Part shown: positions 1 through 10,695 of the stretch, in pieces | Layout of the letters: every line of letters starts with the position of its first letter | How positions within the stretch are numbered: the first letter of the stretch is position 1 | Assembly (NCBI GenBank): GCA_030549495.1 | Contig: JAUIRK010000235.1 | Location: 248,001-312,000, forward strand | Direction: 5' to 3' | DNA: 64,000 bases | From: Nectonema munidae | Taxonomy: Eukaryota > Nematomorpha > Nectonematoida > Nectonematidae | Position numbers and translations under genes: made by a program | Notes under the pieces: generated by a model | Database searches by the model: none | What the model saw: only the letters and a program-made list of their open reading frames with translations | What the model was told of the DNA's origin: nothing

Positions 1-119
1 GAACTGAAGCGATGTAAAATGGCCATTGATCGAACTTCCACTCTCCCGAAACGGCAGCATTGATTGCCCATGGTCCAAAAGAACGAGCAGGATTCAAAGA
101 AGCGCCAGAAATTTTGCCG
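1..119 (-). CDS. AQP-A coding exon 4, partial
   Basis: Acceptor CCTTTTTAG|CGGC. Encodes GGKISGASLNPARSFGPW and the start of helix 6 (WPFYIAS). The exon continues beyond the window's left edge, so the stop codon is not seen. Confidence 0.88.
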
Positions 120-1504
120 CTAAAAAGGTAACAATATTTGAATTCATTAATCCATATAAAGCGTTTGCTTCCACTATACTTTTATTTGATTAGTTACTCG
201 TATATCGAATCGTATGATTACTCAATCTATCGACAAAAATGTTCAGAAACTTAAATTTTGATCACAATTAAAGATGTCAAAAGACTTTTTGGGTCTTATC
301 ATTTGAATGCAAGTTCCTATTCACATTATCATACAAGGAGCTATCATATACCTTACATTATACACACATGTGAGTACTCTAGTCTCTACAACATCTACGC
401 ATGTAACAATGCACATCCTGTCGAGAGAAATAATTAATTGTAACAAAATCCGATTTTTCCTCAGTTTGTTCTCAATATATTACAAACATTCAAAATATTG
501 TTTTAAAGATTAATTTCTTATTAAACCAATAAATACAGAAACGCAGGATTTAAACGATATTAATCCCACACACCCATGGAAGAATTAAAGTTTTTTCTTG
601 ACATAAAAACCTTATCCTTTTTTTATAAAGTGAAAATTTTGAGAATTCTTTATTTAGGTATTTTACAATAATTTTGACAATTAAAGACAGTGATTGACAA
701 TTGAGTACATTTGTAAAATTTAAAATTTACCTTCAGATCGTCACGTCAGCAAAAAAGTTGGCAGTTAAATGATGGAAGTAGTAGAAAAATTTCATATTTT
801 AATCCAACGGAAATAAAATTCGTTTGAAATTGTTTGAAAAAGAAAAAATTGAGACTTCATTGGAAATTTAAAGTCCAATTGGTCAAAAGATCGCAGTTTA
901 AAAGAGTTTAAAAGAAGTTTTCACAGTTCACAGTTGGCATCTCTAAAAGATCCGCTTGGAATTGCAAAAAAAATTATAATTAGAAGACAATTTTAAGTAA
1001 TGAAGACAAAGCAAAATACTTATTGGATCTCTTAGGCGTTTTTGTGCGTTTCTTTGGGAATTATTTCTTAAAACTAAAACCAGTTTTGAAAATGGCCGTG
1101 AGTAAATAAAACAGAATAGGTCATAAGTGAGTCACTAAATAAAAAGCGCCTTCTTTAGTTAAAATATATTTGAAAAAATAGACGAACAATTGCAATTTTT
1201 GTGAGCCATAAACGCAACGTATCCCACTCGACATGTCCGTGATGTCACGATCCAATGCCTGACTCCATCATACTTTTCCAAGCTCAAATTTTTAAATAAA
1301 ATTTTCTCTCATTTTATTTTCAGTTTTTTTATGGAAAGGTGTTGCCCCTTAAAAATAAAAAAATGAAGTTAATTTTTAAAAAATTAAAAAAAAAAAAAAA
1401 AATAATCCCCCCAACTTTTAAAAAAAAATTATTTATTTAGGGGGGAAAATTTTTTTAAAAAAAAATTTTTTTTATTTTTAAAAAATAAAAAAAAAATTAA
1501 AAAA

Positions 1505-1572
<68 letters not shown>

Positions 1573-1588
1573 ATATAAAAAAAAAAAA

Positions 1589-1628
<40 letters not shown>

Positions 1629-4600
1629 ACAAAGAAGGGAAAGGGTGGGGTCAATAATTTTGTCATTAGCCATTGGTATTTATTCCTTTAAATTTTCTTT
1701 CATAAACTTTCCTAGGAAAAAGCTAAATCCTACCCCTGAAGAAATCTAATTCTAGTCAAAAACGCTTGCTCATTCTTTAAGGTTCTTTAAAGCGTCCAAT
1801 TAAAGTGTAACCTTGTTTTTACTTCGATCAAAAATTGATGATCATAAACGTCAAACGACCAATCAAAAAATTAAATTGTTGAACAATATTTAAGATGGTG
1901 AAGTATTTAGAGAGAGTAAATAAGTTTTAACTGACCCAGCAAACACAGCGGCTGTATAAGCCAATCCAATGTAGAGAGCAGCCAAGGGATTGTGGGGTTC
2001 ATCGATCGCCACCATCAAAAACGTCAGAATGAACAACGCACTCAAAAAGAAGTCTGCGACAAAAACGTTTCCAGAAGAAATTTCTTCCATGGATCCCAGA
2101 GTCATGCCGCCTTTGTTCAACGAAAAGTTTTCCCTGCCAATCGATGCCTAAACAACGTGTAAACGTGAAGTGTCATAAAATGCGATAAAAAGTATATCAA
2201 TATCATTATAATAGTCACAGATTGCAATTTTGCGCTCAGTTTTGTCCAGTACCCGGACATTTGCCAAACGGACATTAGGCAGAATGGAACATTTGTCATG
2301 TAACTGTTAGTAGATAAAGTTAAGAAAAGTGAAAGAAAGCAAAATTTAGGCTGCACATTTGTAATCAGTCATGTCATATCACGACAGAATTGGCGACGCG
2401 AATTGAAGCAACTTGCGGAAAACGAAATATGCAATTTTGCACATTGAAATGGACTTTCATTTAAAACAAATTATTTTATTTCTTTTTATAAGGAACAAGG
2501 AGTTGAAAGTTATAAGACACTTTATTAGGAGGAATTATTGGAAAGCATGTTTTTCATCTTTTCTCTTTAGCTAAATACAAAGAATGTTAAAAATAACAAT
2601 TAAATTTTCTTTAATTAATTATACAAAATAAACTAAAAACAAAAAATAAATTTATTTTTGACCTTATACAAGCTAACACTGGCGGATCCAAGGGGGGGGG
2701 GGGTCTCATGGGCCTAGCCTCCCCCCCCCCCTCCCACACTATGAAAAATGGCTTCGAAAATTACCCTTACTAATTGTGCTTTTTCCTAAAACAATACTTG
2801 TTGGTAGTTGATTACGTTTATATCAACGATATGACAAGTCGAATTCTAAAAGACTTAATACAGCTGTGGTATTCTCTGAAGACTTTTAGGAAAATTGCAA
2901 AAAATTTAAATAGATTCAATACCTAAAAAATTTAAATAGTCTCAATACCTAAAAAATAATAATCCATTTTTTAGATGCACTCTCCGAAATTTTTATATAT
3001 AGTATAGAAGAAAATTCAAAACTTGATTCCCTTTTCAGCTCACTTTAGACTTATTTTCCATATAAAATTTCTTTGTAAAATGACTGATTTCTCTTCATTT
3101 TTATTCAGAATACGGGTCTCGTATTAATTTCACTTACTTATAAAGGTTTGTGATGAAAGCGCTCATTTCTAACTTTATTGCAGTTTGATTGTGTGTATTT
3201 CTCATATTATTTTGTTCAAAAATTTTATTTTTAAAATTCATAATGCATGAAAGGTATATGCTTATTTTTTTACCAATAGTACATTTAAAAATTAAAAAAA
3301 AAACTTTTTTTCATGATTAAATTGTAGAATAGCAAAAATATTATAGAATGTATTATTTGATTGATTGCATTTAAAAATTTAAAAATAAAAAATAATCAAT
3401 CAGTCAATCGAAAAAGATTGCTAGGATATGAATAAATACCAGATTCCAAGCGGAACCAATCATTGCTCCACCCAGCTGTGCCAATATGTAGAGAACAGCT
3501 CGAAAAATGTTGAACTTGGAACCGGCAGTGACTGCTATCGTTACACACGGATTGAAATGGGCGCCACTAAAATGAGAAGAGTCAACAATTAATTAGAAAT
3601 CATTCAAAATCTAGAGTAAAGAGAAATCAAAATGTATATCTTTCGATTTCACGCTTTGCACGCTGCAACCAAAAAATTGAACTACTCAACCTCTTTTAAC
3701 CATTTTAGCACATGTACAACTTCTCTCCTTCCTCTTAAAGATTTAAATAGTTCGTGTATTATTGAAACTATTATTATCGGATGGTCTACTAGTGGGTCAA
3801 CACGTTTCTGTATCATTATTTAAAACCAAAAAAAGATTTGTTTAAATAATGCTAACTAACAAATAATCATGCAATATTCCATTGATTATTATTATAGATT
3901 TTTATCTCTTATTTTTTATTATTCAAAATCGCAAGGACTTGATGGTTTACATTTTCGATTGTAATTAGTTTGATATTTATTTAAAAAAAAGACTGCTCTG
4001 TGTTTGCTTTGATACAATAAAAATGAGAAGACAACTGTGCAAAAATCCTTATATTTTTGAAAAGGGGTCGAAATCATGTCATAGTTGAATCTTGAATGTT
4101 TTCTCATCAAGATTGACTAACAATAAAATGGCACTAATTTCTATATCAACATTTTAGAGTAGACAAACTTATTTCACAAAGTTGGCTAAACATGCATCAC
4201 CCCAAAAATAGGTTTCAAATGATTTTTATAAAAGTTGTATCATTCATTCTGAGTGTTGGAAAAGTTTTTTTACAAAATACTTTCATCATCAAACATTTTT
4301 TCAAATTACTTTTGTAGTTTTCTCAATTTTGAATTTACGGCACATAACTCCAGATAAAAATCAAGCGAAAATAACGCGAAAGCGCTCGTCTCACACCAAA
4401 ATTAATTTTTTGATTTGAATAAATTTTTTTTAAATTCGTTCAAATTTAAGCTGATATTTTTAATACTCTTTAGGAAAAAGGGGGACACGCGAGTACGAAG
4501 AAATGAAAATCGTCTACTTCCGATATTTAAAATTTCGTTGAAAAGGAAAGCAGGCGATAAGTCCGAAAACGTATGGTGCTAAAACGGTTAACAAAAGATT

Positions 4601-7600
4601 TTTATATTATTAGTGGAGATATAAATGTGAAGTTAGTCCATCGTGAACAGGCCAAGTTTCATTGTTCTTTCTGTTTAATGAAATTTAATTGGATACAATC
4701 TTGCATGAATAAAGGAGTCGGACGGGCCACAAATCGCTTACAAAATCTCCATACTCTACGACCTTGCTTCAAACAATACAAACGCTAAAAGGAGGTAATA
4801 ATAGGTCAATTAGTGTCGTAAATATGCATTTTATACATTGAAGATATAGAGAGAATAAGAACTAGAACATCAACAACATTCTCATCATCATCATCATCAA
4901 TAAGATTTACGTTGTATGCGAATCGAAGAAATAGGTTAGGAGTTGACATGCGATGAGATGAATAAAAGTGGAAAAGTCCTTAAAATCACCATCTATTCGG
5001 CACTATTTCGCCTGATATTGATGTTTTTACGTTTTAAACGATAGAGACAAGGGAAAACGCATGAAAGTCGTCTCTCCCTACTGTTAGATATAATAATAAT
5101 AATAATAATAAAGGCCTCTCCTAATGACGATGACCAGAATTACGTTCATTATGATAAATTATTCATTATTAAAAGTCGTACTTAGCACCAATATTAAAGA
5201 TGCAACTCTTAATATAAAACGTGGAATATATTAGAAAAGTCGGTCGCCTTGCAAAAGAGAGAATTTCTTTACCTCCGACACTCTACACTCCCAAAAATTT
5301 AAGTTTCCTCAAGCTTGTAAACTTTAAGTCAGAAAGTTTGAAATAAAAAATATCAAAGTTCAAAATCTCCTTTCAATACAACCCTAAGTTTGGAGCTTAT
5401 ATTTCAAATTCTATTGTTCGCTTTGGCATTACTCTTTATTTCTTTACAATGTTGTTTAAATAACTAAATCCTGCGTATCATATAAATTGTTATCCAAAAT
5501 AAAACTATCATAAAATTTAACAAAATGTTTCTTTGTATCACTCAAGAAAAAAATTTAATAGACAATGTTACTCGCAACGATCTCCGCCCCCTCTAAGAAT
5601 TTGAAAACGCACCCACGTTGGGAATCAGTTTTAATAATTCACAGCATAAGAAGATTTAGGAAATTCACTGCTTTATTGGAATACTTAATTTTTAAAGCTA
5701 ATCAACTTTCTAAGTTCATTCACGCATTTTTTTTTAAAAAATTCAATAAAATTAGGCTTTTAGAAAAAAATTCTATTAATTTGCCATTATTTTTCTCTAT
5801 ACTTTATGAAGGTTATTAAATCTTCTAGCTTTTTGTGTTTCCTTGAAAGAAGTTTATAAAATGAACTTTACAGGTAAAGGTAAAGTAAATGATAACGTGA
5901 AGTGTTTTCATCGAGAAGGCACAATTGCGCCGCGTGTATCGAACTATGAGGAAAGTAGGCTTGATGCGGGATCGAACCCAAGACCTTGAGTTATCGAAGC
6001 CCAGTGCCTAACCAACCTTACTCACGCCCCCTTTTTTCTTTCTTGACGTTTTACAGATACAAGCTGCAAGGTCAGTTTGTTCACTTATATAGCTGACCTA
6101 TATTATTACGTGGTTCTCTATAACGTCTTTGAACATATAAAATTCCATTTAAAAGAAAGCCGACGATTAGTCTTCAAAATTCTGATCCCCAAAGGCTTAA
6201 GGTAAGTTATACTTTAACAGTATTTCTTTTTTATCAGTAAATATGTGATTTAGGTTTTGCATTTATTATTTCCAAAAACAATTGTATCAAATCTAAAATG
6301 AATTAAAACAAAAAAGGATAATTAATTTCGAAGAATTTCCATTTTCTTAACTTTGAAAAAGGAACAGAAGGTTGCTGGATTCAAAAAAGTTGTTACTAAT
6401 AAATTCTTTTTTCCTTTTTTTTATTTTGAAATAACCTGTTAGCTATTCACGATAAATTTTTGTTAAAATCAATCATTTTGATGGACAGGTTGGAATACCA
6501 CATATAATCGCGATATTTTTCTGTGATGGAAGTGGTTCAAATAATGAGGAAAACATTCTATTTTTGAAAAAAGTTTATTTCAATTTTTCATGCTGAATAA
6601 ATTTATTTTATAAACTTAATAGTAAGTTAAGCTGACTAAATGGATTTAAGGAAAGAGACTCTTCCATTATTTTTTCATAATTAATTGTCTTTGAATTTTC
6701 CCATGCTTTCTAATGCAGTATCCTTGTTCTTAGTAGGAAAAACAGAAAATGTTAAATTTGCAAAAGATAAAAAAAAGTTGAATTAAAAAAGTTCAATTGG
6801 TTTGGAAATAAATTTGAGTTTTATGACGCTATCACTGGATAATTGTGCTACGAAATAGAGAATAAATTACAAATGGAGCGTATAATTTTTTATATTGAAA
6901 TGTGTACAATGAGTCCCTCGCTTGACATTGCTAATGATAAATAGACTTTTGATATACCGTAATTCGGGGATGCTTTAACCCATGGGGAAAGATTAGCGCA
7001 ACGTTCAATTTGAGTTATGAAGCAGTGTGGGAGGTAGACAAGTCTCGATATAATATGGTTAGTGACATACTACCAATATATTCAGGAAGAATTATGTTCC
7101 GTTCGCAAAAGCTTTATCTTACAGCAAATGGCTGATACATTTGGATTAAGTGTTTTTTAATAGGTTTAAGCTTACTTAATAGTATATATCTGTAAAGAGT
7201 GATGAATTTGTCCACCCCCTTCTGATATATATGTGGGATTGAAAAATATGGGGTAGGTTTGGCAAACTCAATGGAGTAACTTTGACCCATATTTCCATAG
7301 CTACTTTTAGTCAATATATTTGATCAATTCTACCAGGTAAGGAACCCTTTTTCTCTCATTGTAAGTGATTGGTTCTCATTGTAAGTGATTGGTCCGAGCG
7401 TATTGCGCTTTTGTTTTTGGCTGTCTTTACGCGTATCTAAATTATAATCAATATTTTCATTGATTTTGGAAAATTAAAAAATAGCTAATAAACAATGCCT
7501 GGTGAACACGTGTACTTGGTGCTCGATGATACAAAGGCTACACGAAAGAGCATCTAGAACAGAGTTTCTCAACCGGGGTCCACATGGACCCTAGGGGTCC

Positions 7601-10600
7601 ATATTATATTTCAGGGGGTCCACAGGGGAAATATTATAAATTGGGAGTCCACAATAATATTTTGGTGGCCCATGAAGAAAACAATCTCATAACGGTTTTT
7701 ATTATAAAAAGTTCGCAATAGACTTGACATCGTAAAAAGAGGTGCTTTGCGACTAGCATTAACTTCAATGCAACCAGATAAAAAGAAACTCGTTGAGCAG
7801 CATCAACCACAGGGCTCTCATTAAAAGTCTTTCTTTTTTTATTATAAAAATTGTTGCATTAGATTTGCTTTCATTTCAATATGAATTCTAAGTATATACT
7901 GTTTTCTATATCATAATCTCAAAAATTTTATTAGTGAAAAATATTAAAATAAATATTTTTGTCCAATTTTTATGAAGGGATCCACCAAGAAAAAAAGAAG
8001 GGAAAAGGGGTCCATGAGTAAAAAAAGGTTGAGAACACGGTTCTAGAAGAATGTTTACGAAGAATAAAATCTAGAAATCGGACTCAACTAAAAGCAGCAG
8101 ATACACATAAGATTCCGAGAATTAACATTAAAATTAGAATTAAATTAGATTAAATAAGAATTAGAAGGAATTCCTCCATCTCATATATGGAACTTTGATG
8201 AAATCTGTCTTGTTGTCGATTGCAATTCATCATGAAGAGATAAACTTGTTATATCGAACGCGTTGTGAATCACACCAATTCCTCCCCCATATTGTGTTTA
8301 CAAATCACAATCAGTAAAAATGGACTCATTGGTAAGGGGTGCACCACCAGGTACAAAACCCAATCGTTCAAAATCAGGATGGTTTGATGAAGGAATGTTT
8401 GAATCCTTCTTCAATGACATTTTGCTACCAAGGATGAAAAGACAAGGTGGTGTCCATGCGATGATTGGTGATAGTCTTCGCATATCAGCGAGAGTGTCTA
8501 GAGATACAATATTAAATTCATATGCCTTCCACCAAACTCAACGCACATTACACAACCACTAGATGTCGCTCACTTCAAAGCTTTGAAGGTTGTTTGGATA
8601 TTCCTACACTATTGAGGAAGCTTATTAATAAAGCCTTAGAAACAGAGAAAGGAAAACCTCATTTCAGGTTTTCGAAAATGTAGCATTGTTCCTTTAGATG
8701 TCACCCAATTGTTGGTCAGTCTTCCAAGTGGCAAAGCATCCACAATAAATGATGATGCCAGTGCAGTGGATAACTCCTTTATCGAAATCTTAACAGATCA
8801 ATGTGATGAAGGGCCAAAACGAGTAAAGAAGTCAAAGAGAATTCAAGGAACTCCTGATAAGGGTGTGGGTATAAAAGACTTAGATGAGAAAGATGCATCA
8901 GCTCTTCCATCTTCGATAAAAAAAATCATCAAAAATATGATTCCTTCAGATTCTGAAAGGGATACGTCAGATGACGTATTGTTTGACTTGAAGATGAAGA
9001 GAATGAAGAAGTTGATTTTTTAGAGGATGGTAGTCAGAAAATGGCTGCAATGTAAAAACAATCAATGCACTGTTTGGTAGATTCTATGCCACAGTCCTAT
9101 AACATTCATATGGAGATGAATGAGTGATGATCAATTACTTCTAGTAACAATATGGCAAGTGGGTGCTGAAAGAAGCGGATTTTGACTTCCAAGATGCAAA
9201 AGAAATGGTCGTAGTAACCGATCCCTGAGAAGGGGGATGGTTCACATTTAGTCATTGCAATAGATTATATTTGTGCATTTCATTTTGTAAATGATTTTTT
9301 TAAAACTTCTGCAATGGGTTAATTTATCTCCTCCAGTTCAGTATACTTTACTCAGTTATGCCTTATTACGCTGTTTTATGTAATATTGTGTGGTTGGGCC
9401 AAAGTTTGACTTTTTTTTTTAAAATATAGCAGTTTCAACCTAAAATTATTATTTCTTACCATAGAATACTTTGAGGTATTATCAGAGGGAGGGCCGGTTT
9501 CGAACCGATTTGACCGATGTTATCAAATTGGGGCCCGCGCCTTTTGTATTATATGACGTACAAAATACTACTTAAAAGTAAAATGAAAAGTGAGATCATT
9601 TTTCTCATAATTTGCAAATTATCGTTATGTCACCTCCTTTAGCATTGCGCATTTTTTCACTTTTCAAAGCGATGTGGAAAAAAATGGTGTATTTTTTTCT
9701 TACTTTTTAAACATTTAAGTTTTCTACAGCTTCAAATTTCAAAAAAGAAATATTTTCTCAAAAATTTTAAAAAATGTTTTTAATATCACATGAAAAAATT
9801 AATATTTACAGACAGCCAACCAAAATCTATAAATTTATGTTCTAAGATTTAGTTTTTTATTACTTGAAATCTACGTTTTTGGAAGAGATTTTTAAAAATT
9901 AATAAACTACATTTTAAAAATTATATCTCAAAAAATATTTGAAAATATTTTGAAAGATTTTGCTAATAAACAAGCTAGAAGAATCTTTTTCTAAAGAAGT
10001 ATATGTAATTGCCTAGTTTGCCTCTATTGATGCTAAAAGTAAAGCAATAAAAGTATCCATATGCCTTTTAATTTTTTTTATACCAAGCATTAAATGACTT
10101 TTTTTGGTTTTTGTGTGTTTTATATTAAATATAAACACCGATAAATTTTACTATGTAGAGTCGGGGCCCCTCTATCAGATTTCTAATTGGGCCCCGCAAT
10201 TCCCAGCACCGGCCCTGATGAGGACGCAAAATAAATATTCAAATCAGAAATGGTTCAAATCTGTGTCAAAGTATCCCCGAATGAAGAATATTAAAATAAA
10301 TTTTTTCATGGTGAAATTTAAAAGTGCTTTAAACCGCTTAATTACATACGGTAGCGAAGTTTTGTTATGCATTCATAGAAAACTGGTTAAAGTAAGCGAT
10401 CTTAAAAAGGTATTGCAAACAATGAATCAAAAAAATAAAAAAATAAAAAAATAAAAAAGAGGAAGAGTAAAAGAACCTTATTTTAGCTAGAGAAGCGATG
10501 AGAGCGACTAAACACAAACCATGTGAAAATGCGGAAGATATGATGCTGTGATTGACAATTTGAAATGTTCCGAACGCTACAAACACCATTGTGCCGAACA

Positions 10601-10670
10601 TCTCTGTCAAAACGGGCTTGATCCAGGCTTCCTTCAAGCCAACACGTTCATAAGCAGCCGTTCTTGGCAT
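1..10670 (-). CDS. AQP8-like aquaporin, copy A (3' end off window)
   Basis: Membrane water/small-solute channel of the MIP family. Coding exons read on the minus strand are 10670-10477, 3566-3440, 2147-1936 and 119-1; the last runs off the left edge, so the C-terminus is missing. The protein starts MPRTAAYERVGLKEAW, then a helix with FGTMVFVAFG, helix 2 with FSHGLCLVALIAS, half-helix loop SGAHFNPCVTIA, a helix with RAVLYILAQLGGAMIG, a helix with FFLSALFILTFLM, then PLAALYIG, and second pore loop SGASLNPARSFGP. The layout (GxHFNP, then LAxLYIG and FAGGKISG before NPAR) is closest to AQP8. By alignment from memory the selectivity-filter residues would be His-Val-Ala-Arg. The first NPA box is NPC, which is unusual. 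The introns are GT-AG and keep the frame throughout. The start is the first ATG of exon 1. Copy B lies upstream in the same orientation with the same exon plan. Membership of the MIP family is certain; the AQP8 subgroup is likely. Confidence 0.9.
120..1935 (-). other. AQP-A intron 3
   Basis: GT-AG intron with no gene inside. It holds one long A-homopolymer block (listed separately) and otherwise plain AT-rich sequence. Confidence 0.8.
1370..1628. repeat. Long A-homopolymer block, possibly an assembly artefact
   Basis: About 250 bases made almost only of A runs, broken by short T, C and G homopolymers such as CCCCCC, GGGGGG and GGGGGGG. Normal sequence does not alternate homopolymers in this way. 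It looks like a low-quality consensus stretch or a collapsed poly-A repeat. The phenylalanine-rich open frame read across it on the minus strand is not a gene. Confidence 0.75.
1936..2147 (-). CDS. AQP-A coding exon 3
   Basis: 212 bp. Acceptor ACGTTGTTTAG|GCATCG and donor GCTGG|GTCAGT. Encodes loop C and helices 4 and 5 (VFVADFFLSALFILTFLM). About 36 of 70 residues are identical to exon 3 of copy B. Confidence 0.88.
2148..3439 (-). other. AQP-A intron 2
   Basis: GT-AG intron with no gene. It contains a G-run/C-run dispersed-repeat piece near its 5' half (listed separately) and AT-rich filler. Confidence 0.75.
2678..2830 (+). repeat. Dispersed repeat piece with CACTGGCGGATCC end and G/C runs
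   Basis: Begins CACTGGCGGATCCAAGG followed by a 12-base G run, then a 12-base C run a little further on, then a TTTTTCCTAAAAC block. The start resembles the end of a hAT-type non-autonomous element. The TTTTCCTAAAA part recurs near 14700 and, inverted, near 60220. The other end is not clear. Confidence 0.4.
3440..3566 (-). CDS. AQP-A coding exon 2 (carries NPC box)
   Basis: 127 bp. Acceptor TCATTTTAG|TGGCGCC and donor AATCTG|GTATTT. Encodes loop B, GAHFNPCVTIA, and helix 3. This exon is too short to show as a long open frame and was found by matching to copy B. Confidence 0.88.
5093..5111. repeat. (AAT)n microsatellite
   Basis: Uninterrupted run of about six AAT/ATA units. Confidence 0.8.
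5873..6031 (-). mobile_element. tRNA-derived SINE, family 1, copy 1
   Basis: Read on the minus strand: GGGGGCGTGAGTAAGG head, A-box-like TGAGTAAGGTTGG, near-perfect B box GGTTCGATCCC (about 5968-5980), a tRNA-unrelated body with CTTTCCTCATAGTTCGATAC and GATGAAAACAC, and a tail of TTTACC units. Five more copies in the window share the same order and ends. This copy sits inside AQP-A intron 1. Confidence 0.85.
7354..7393 (+). repeat. Exact 20 bp tandem duplication
   Basis: TCTCATTGTAAGTGATTGGT occurs twice back to back inside the pogo element's leader. Each copy happens to contain GTAAGT. No function is evident. Confidence 0.8.
7497..9023 (+). pseudogene. Decayed pogo/Tigger-type transposase
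   Basis: Reads as the DDE domain of the pogo/Tigger group in several frames: PPSHIWNFDE (first catalytic Asp, near 8180-8215), then PPGTKPNRSKSGWFDEGMFE and FFNDILLPRMKRQGG, then MIGDS (second Asp region, near 8460), ISARVSRD, a block that should read as the family's THxxQPLD helix, and a C-terminal GFRKCSIVPLDVTQLLVSLP followed by a charged tail ending at 9023. The reading frame is cut by a stop after the 80-residue DDE piece (8562), by frame changes, and by the MITE at 7560-8040, which separates an N-terminal stub starting MPGEHVYLVLDD. The usual N-terminal DNA-binding helix-turn-helix is not recognisable. It is not functional. It lies antisense within an AQP-A intron. Confidence 0.75.
7560..8040. 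mobile_element. hAT-type MITE nested in the pogo element
   Basis: Ends CAGAGTTTCTCAACCGG and, inverted, GGTTGAGAACACGG. Flanking 8 bp are ATCTAGAA (7552-7559) and TTCTAGAA (8041-8048), a target duplication with one mismatch. The interior has repeated GGGTCCA blocks and no coding capacity. Confidence 0.75.
9489..10217. mobile_element. Second hAT-type MITE nested in the pogo element
   Basis: Ends AGGGCCGGT and inverted ACCGGCCCTG, with GGGGCCC-rich sub-ends just inside (GGGGCCCGCGCC on the left, GGGGCCCC and GGGCCCCG on the right). The interior is AT-rich and non-coding. The flanking 8 bp do not match well, so the exact outer border is uncertain by a base or two. Confidence 0.6.
10477..10670 (-). 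CDS. AQP-A coding exon 1
   Basis: 194 bp: 64 codons plus two bases (phase 2). Encodes the N-terminus through helix 2. The donor reads AATAAG|GTTCTT, a GT donor with a weak +3 to +6. Confidence 0.88.
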
Positions 10671-10695
10671 TCAGATGAAAACTGATGTTAAACCT
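10671..10695 (-). promoter_or_regulatory. Possible 5' UTR splice acceptor just upstream of the AQP-A start
   Basis: On the minus strand a pyrimidine-rich TTTCTTTTTGTAG lies 23 bases before the ATG. A non-coding first exon further upstream would explain this. The upstream exon itself was not identified. Confidence 0.35.

Larger units (their letters stand above)
6957..10282 (+). mobile_element. pogo-type DNA transposon with two nested MITEs
   Basis: Left end CCGTAATTCGGGGATGC (after a TA) is matched by an inverted ATCCCCGAAT at 10273-10282, with a further shared CTTTGAC-type stretch just inside each end. Between them lies a decayed pogo/Tigger transposase (7497-9023). Two hAT-type MITEs (7560-8040 and 9489-10217) are inserted in it and account for about 1.2 kb of its 3.3 kb. 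The right end is more diverged than the left. Confidence 0.6.
3567..10476 (-). other. AQP-A intron 1 (about 6.9 kb, transposon-filled)
   Basis: The longest intron in the gene. It contains ATC and AAT microsatellites (about 4884-4905 and 5093-5111), one SINE, and a pogo-type element with two MITEs nested in it. The stretch 3567-5872 has no supported gene. Confidence 0.75.

Noticed and set aside
1429-1632. Phenylalanine-rich 67-codon frame
   Set aside because: It is the A-homopolymer block read on the other strand.
5968-5980. B box suggesting a tRNA gene
   Set aside because: The same B box recurs in six dispersed copies with a non-tRNA body and tail, so it is a SINE head. No acceptor stem pairs correctly.
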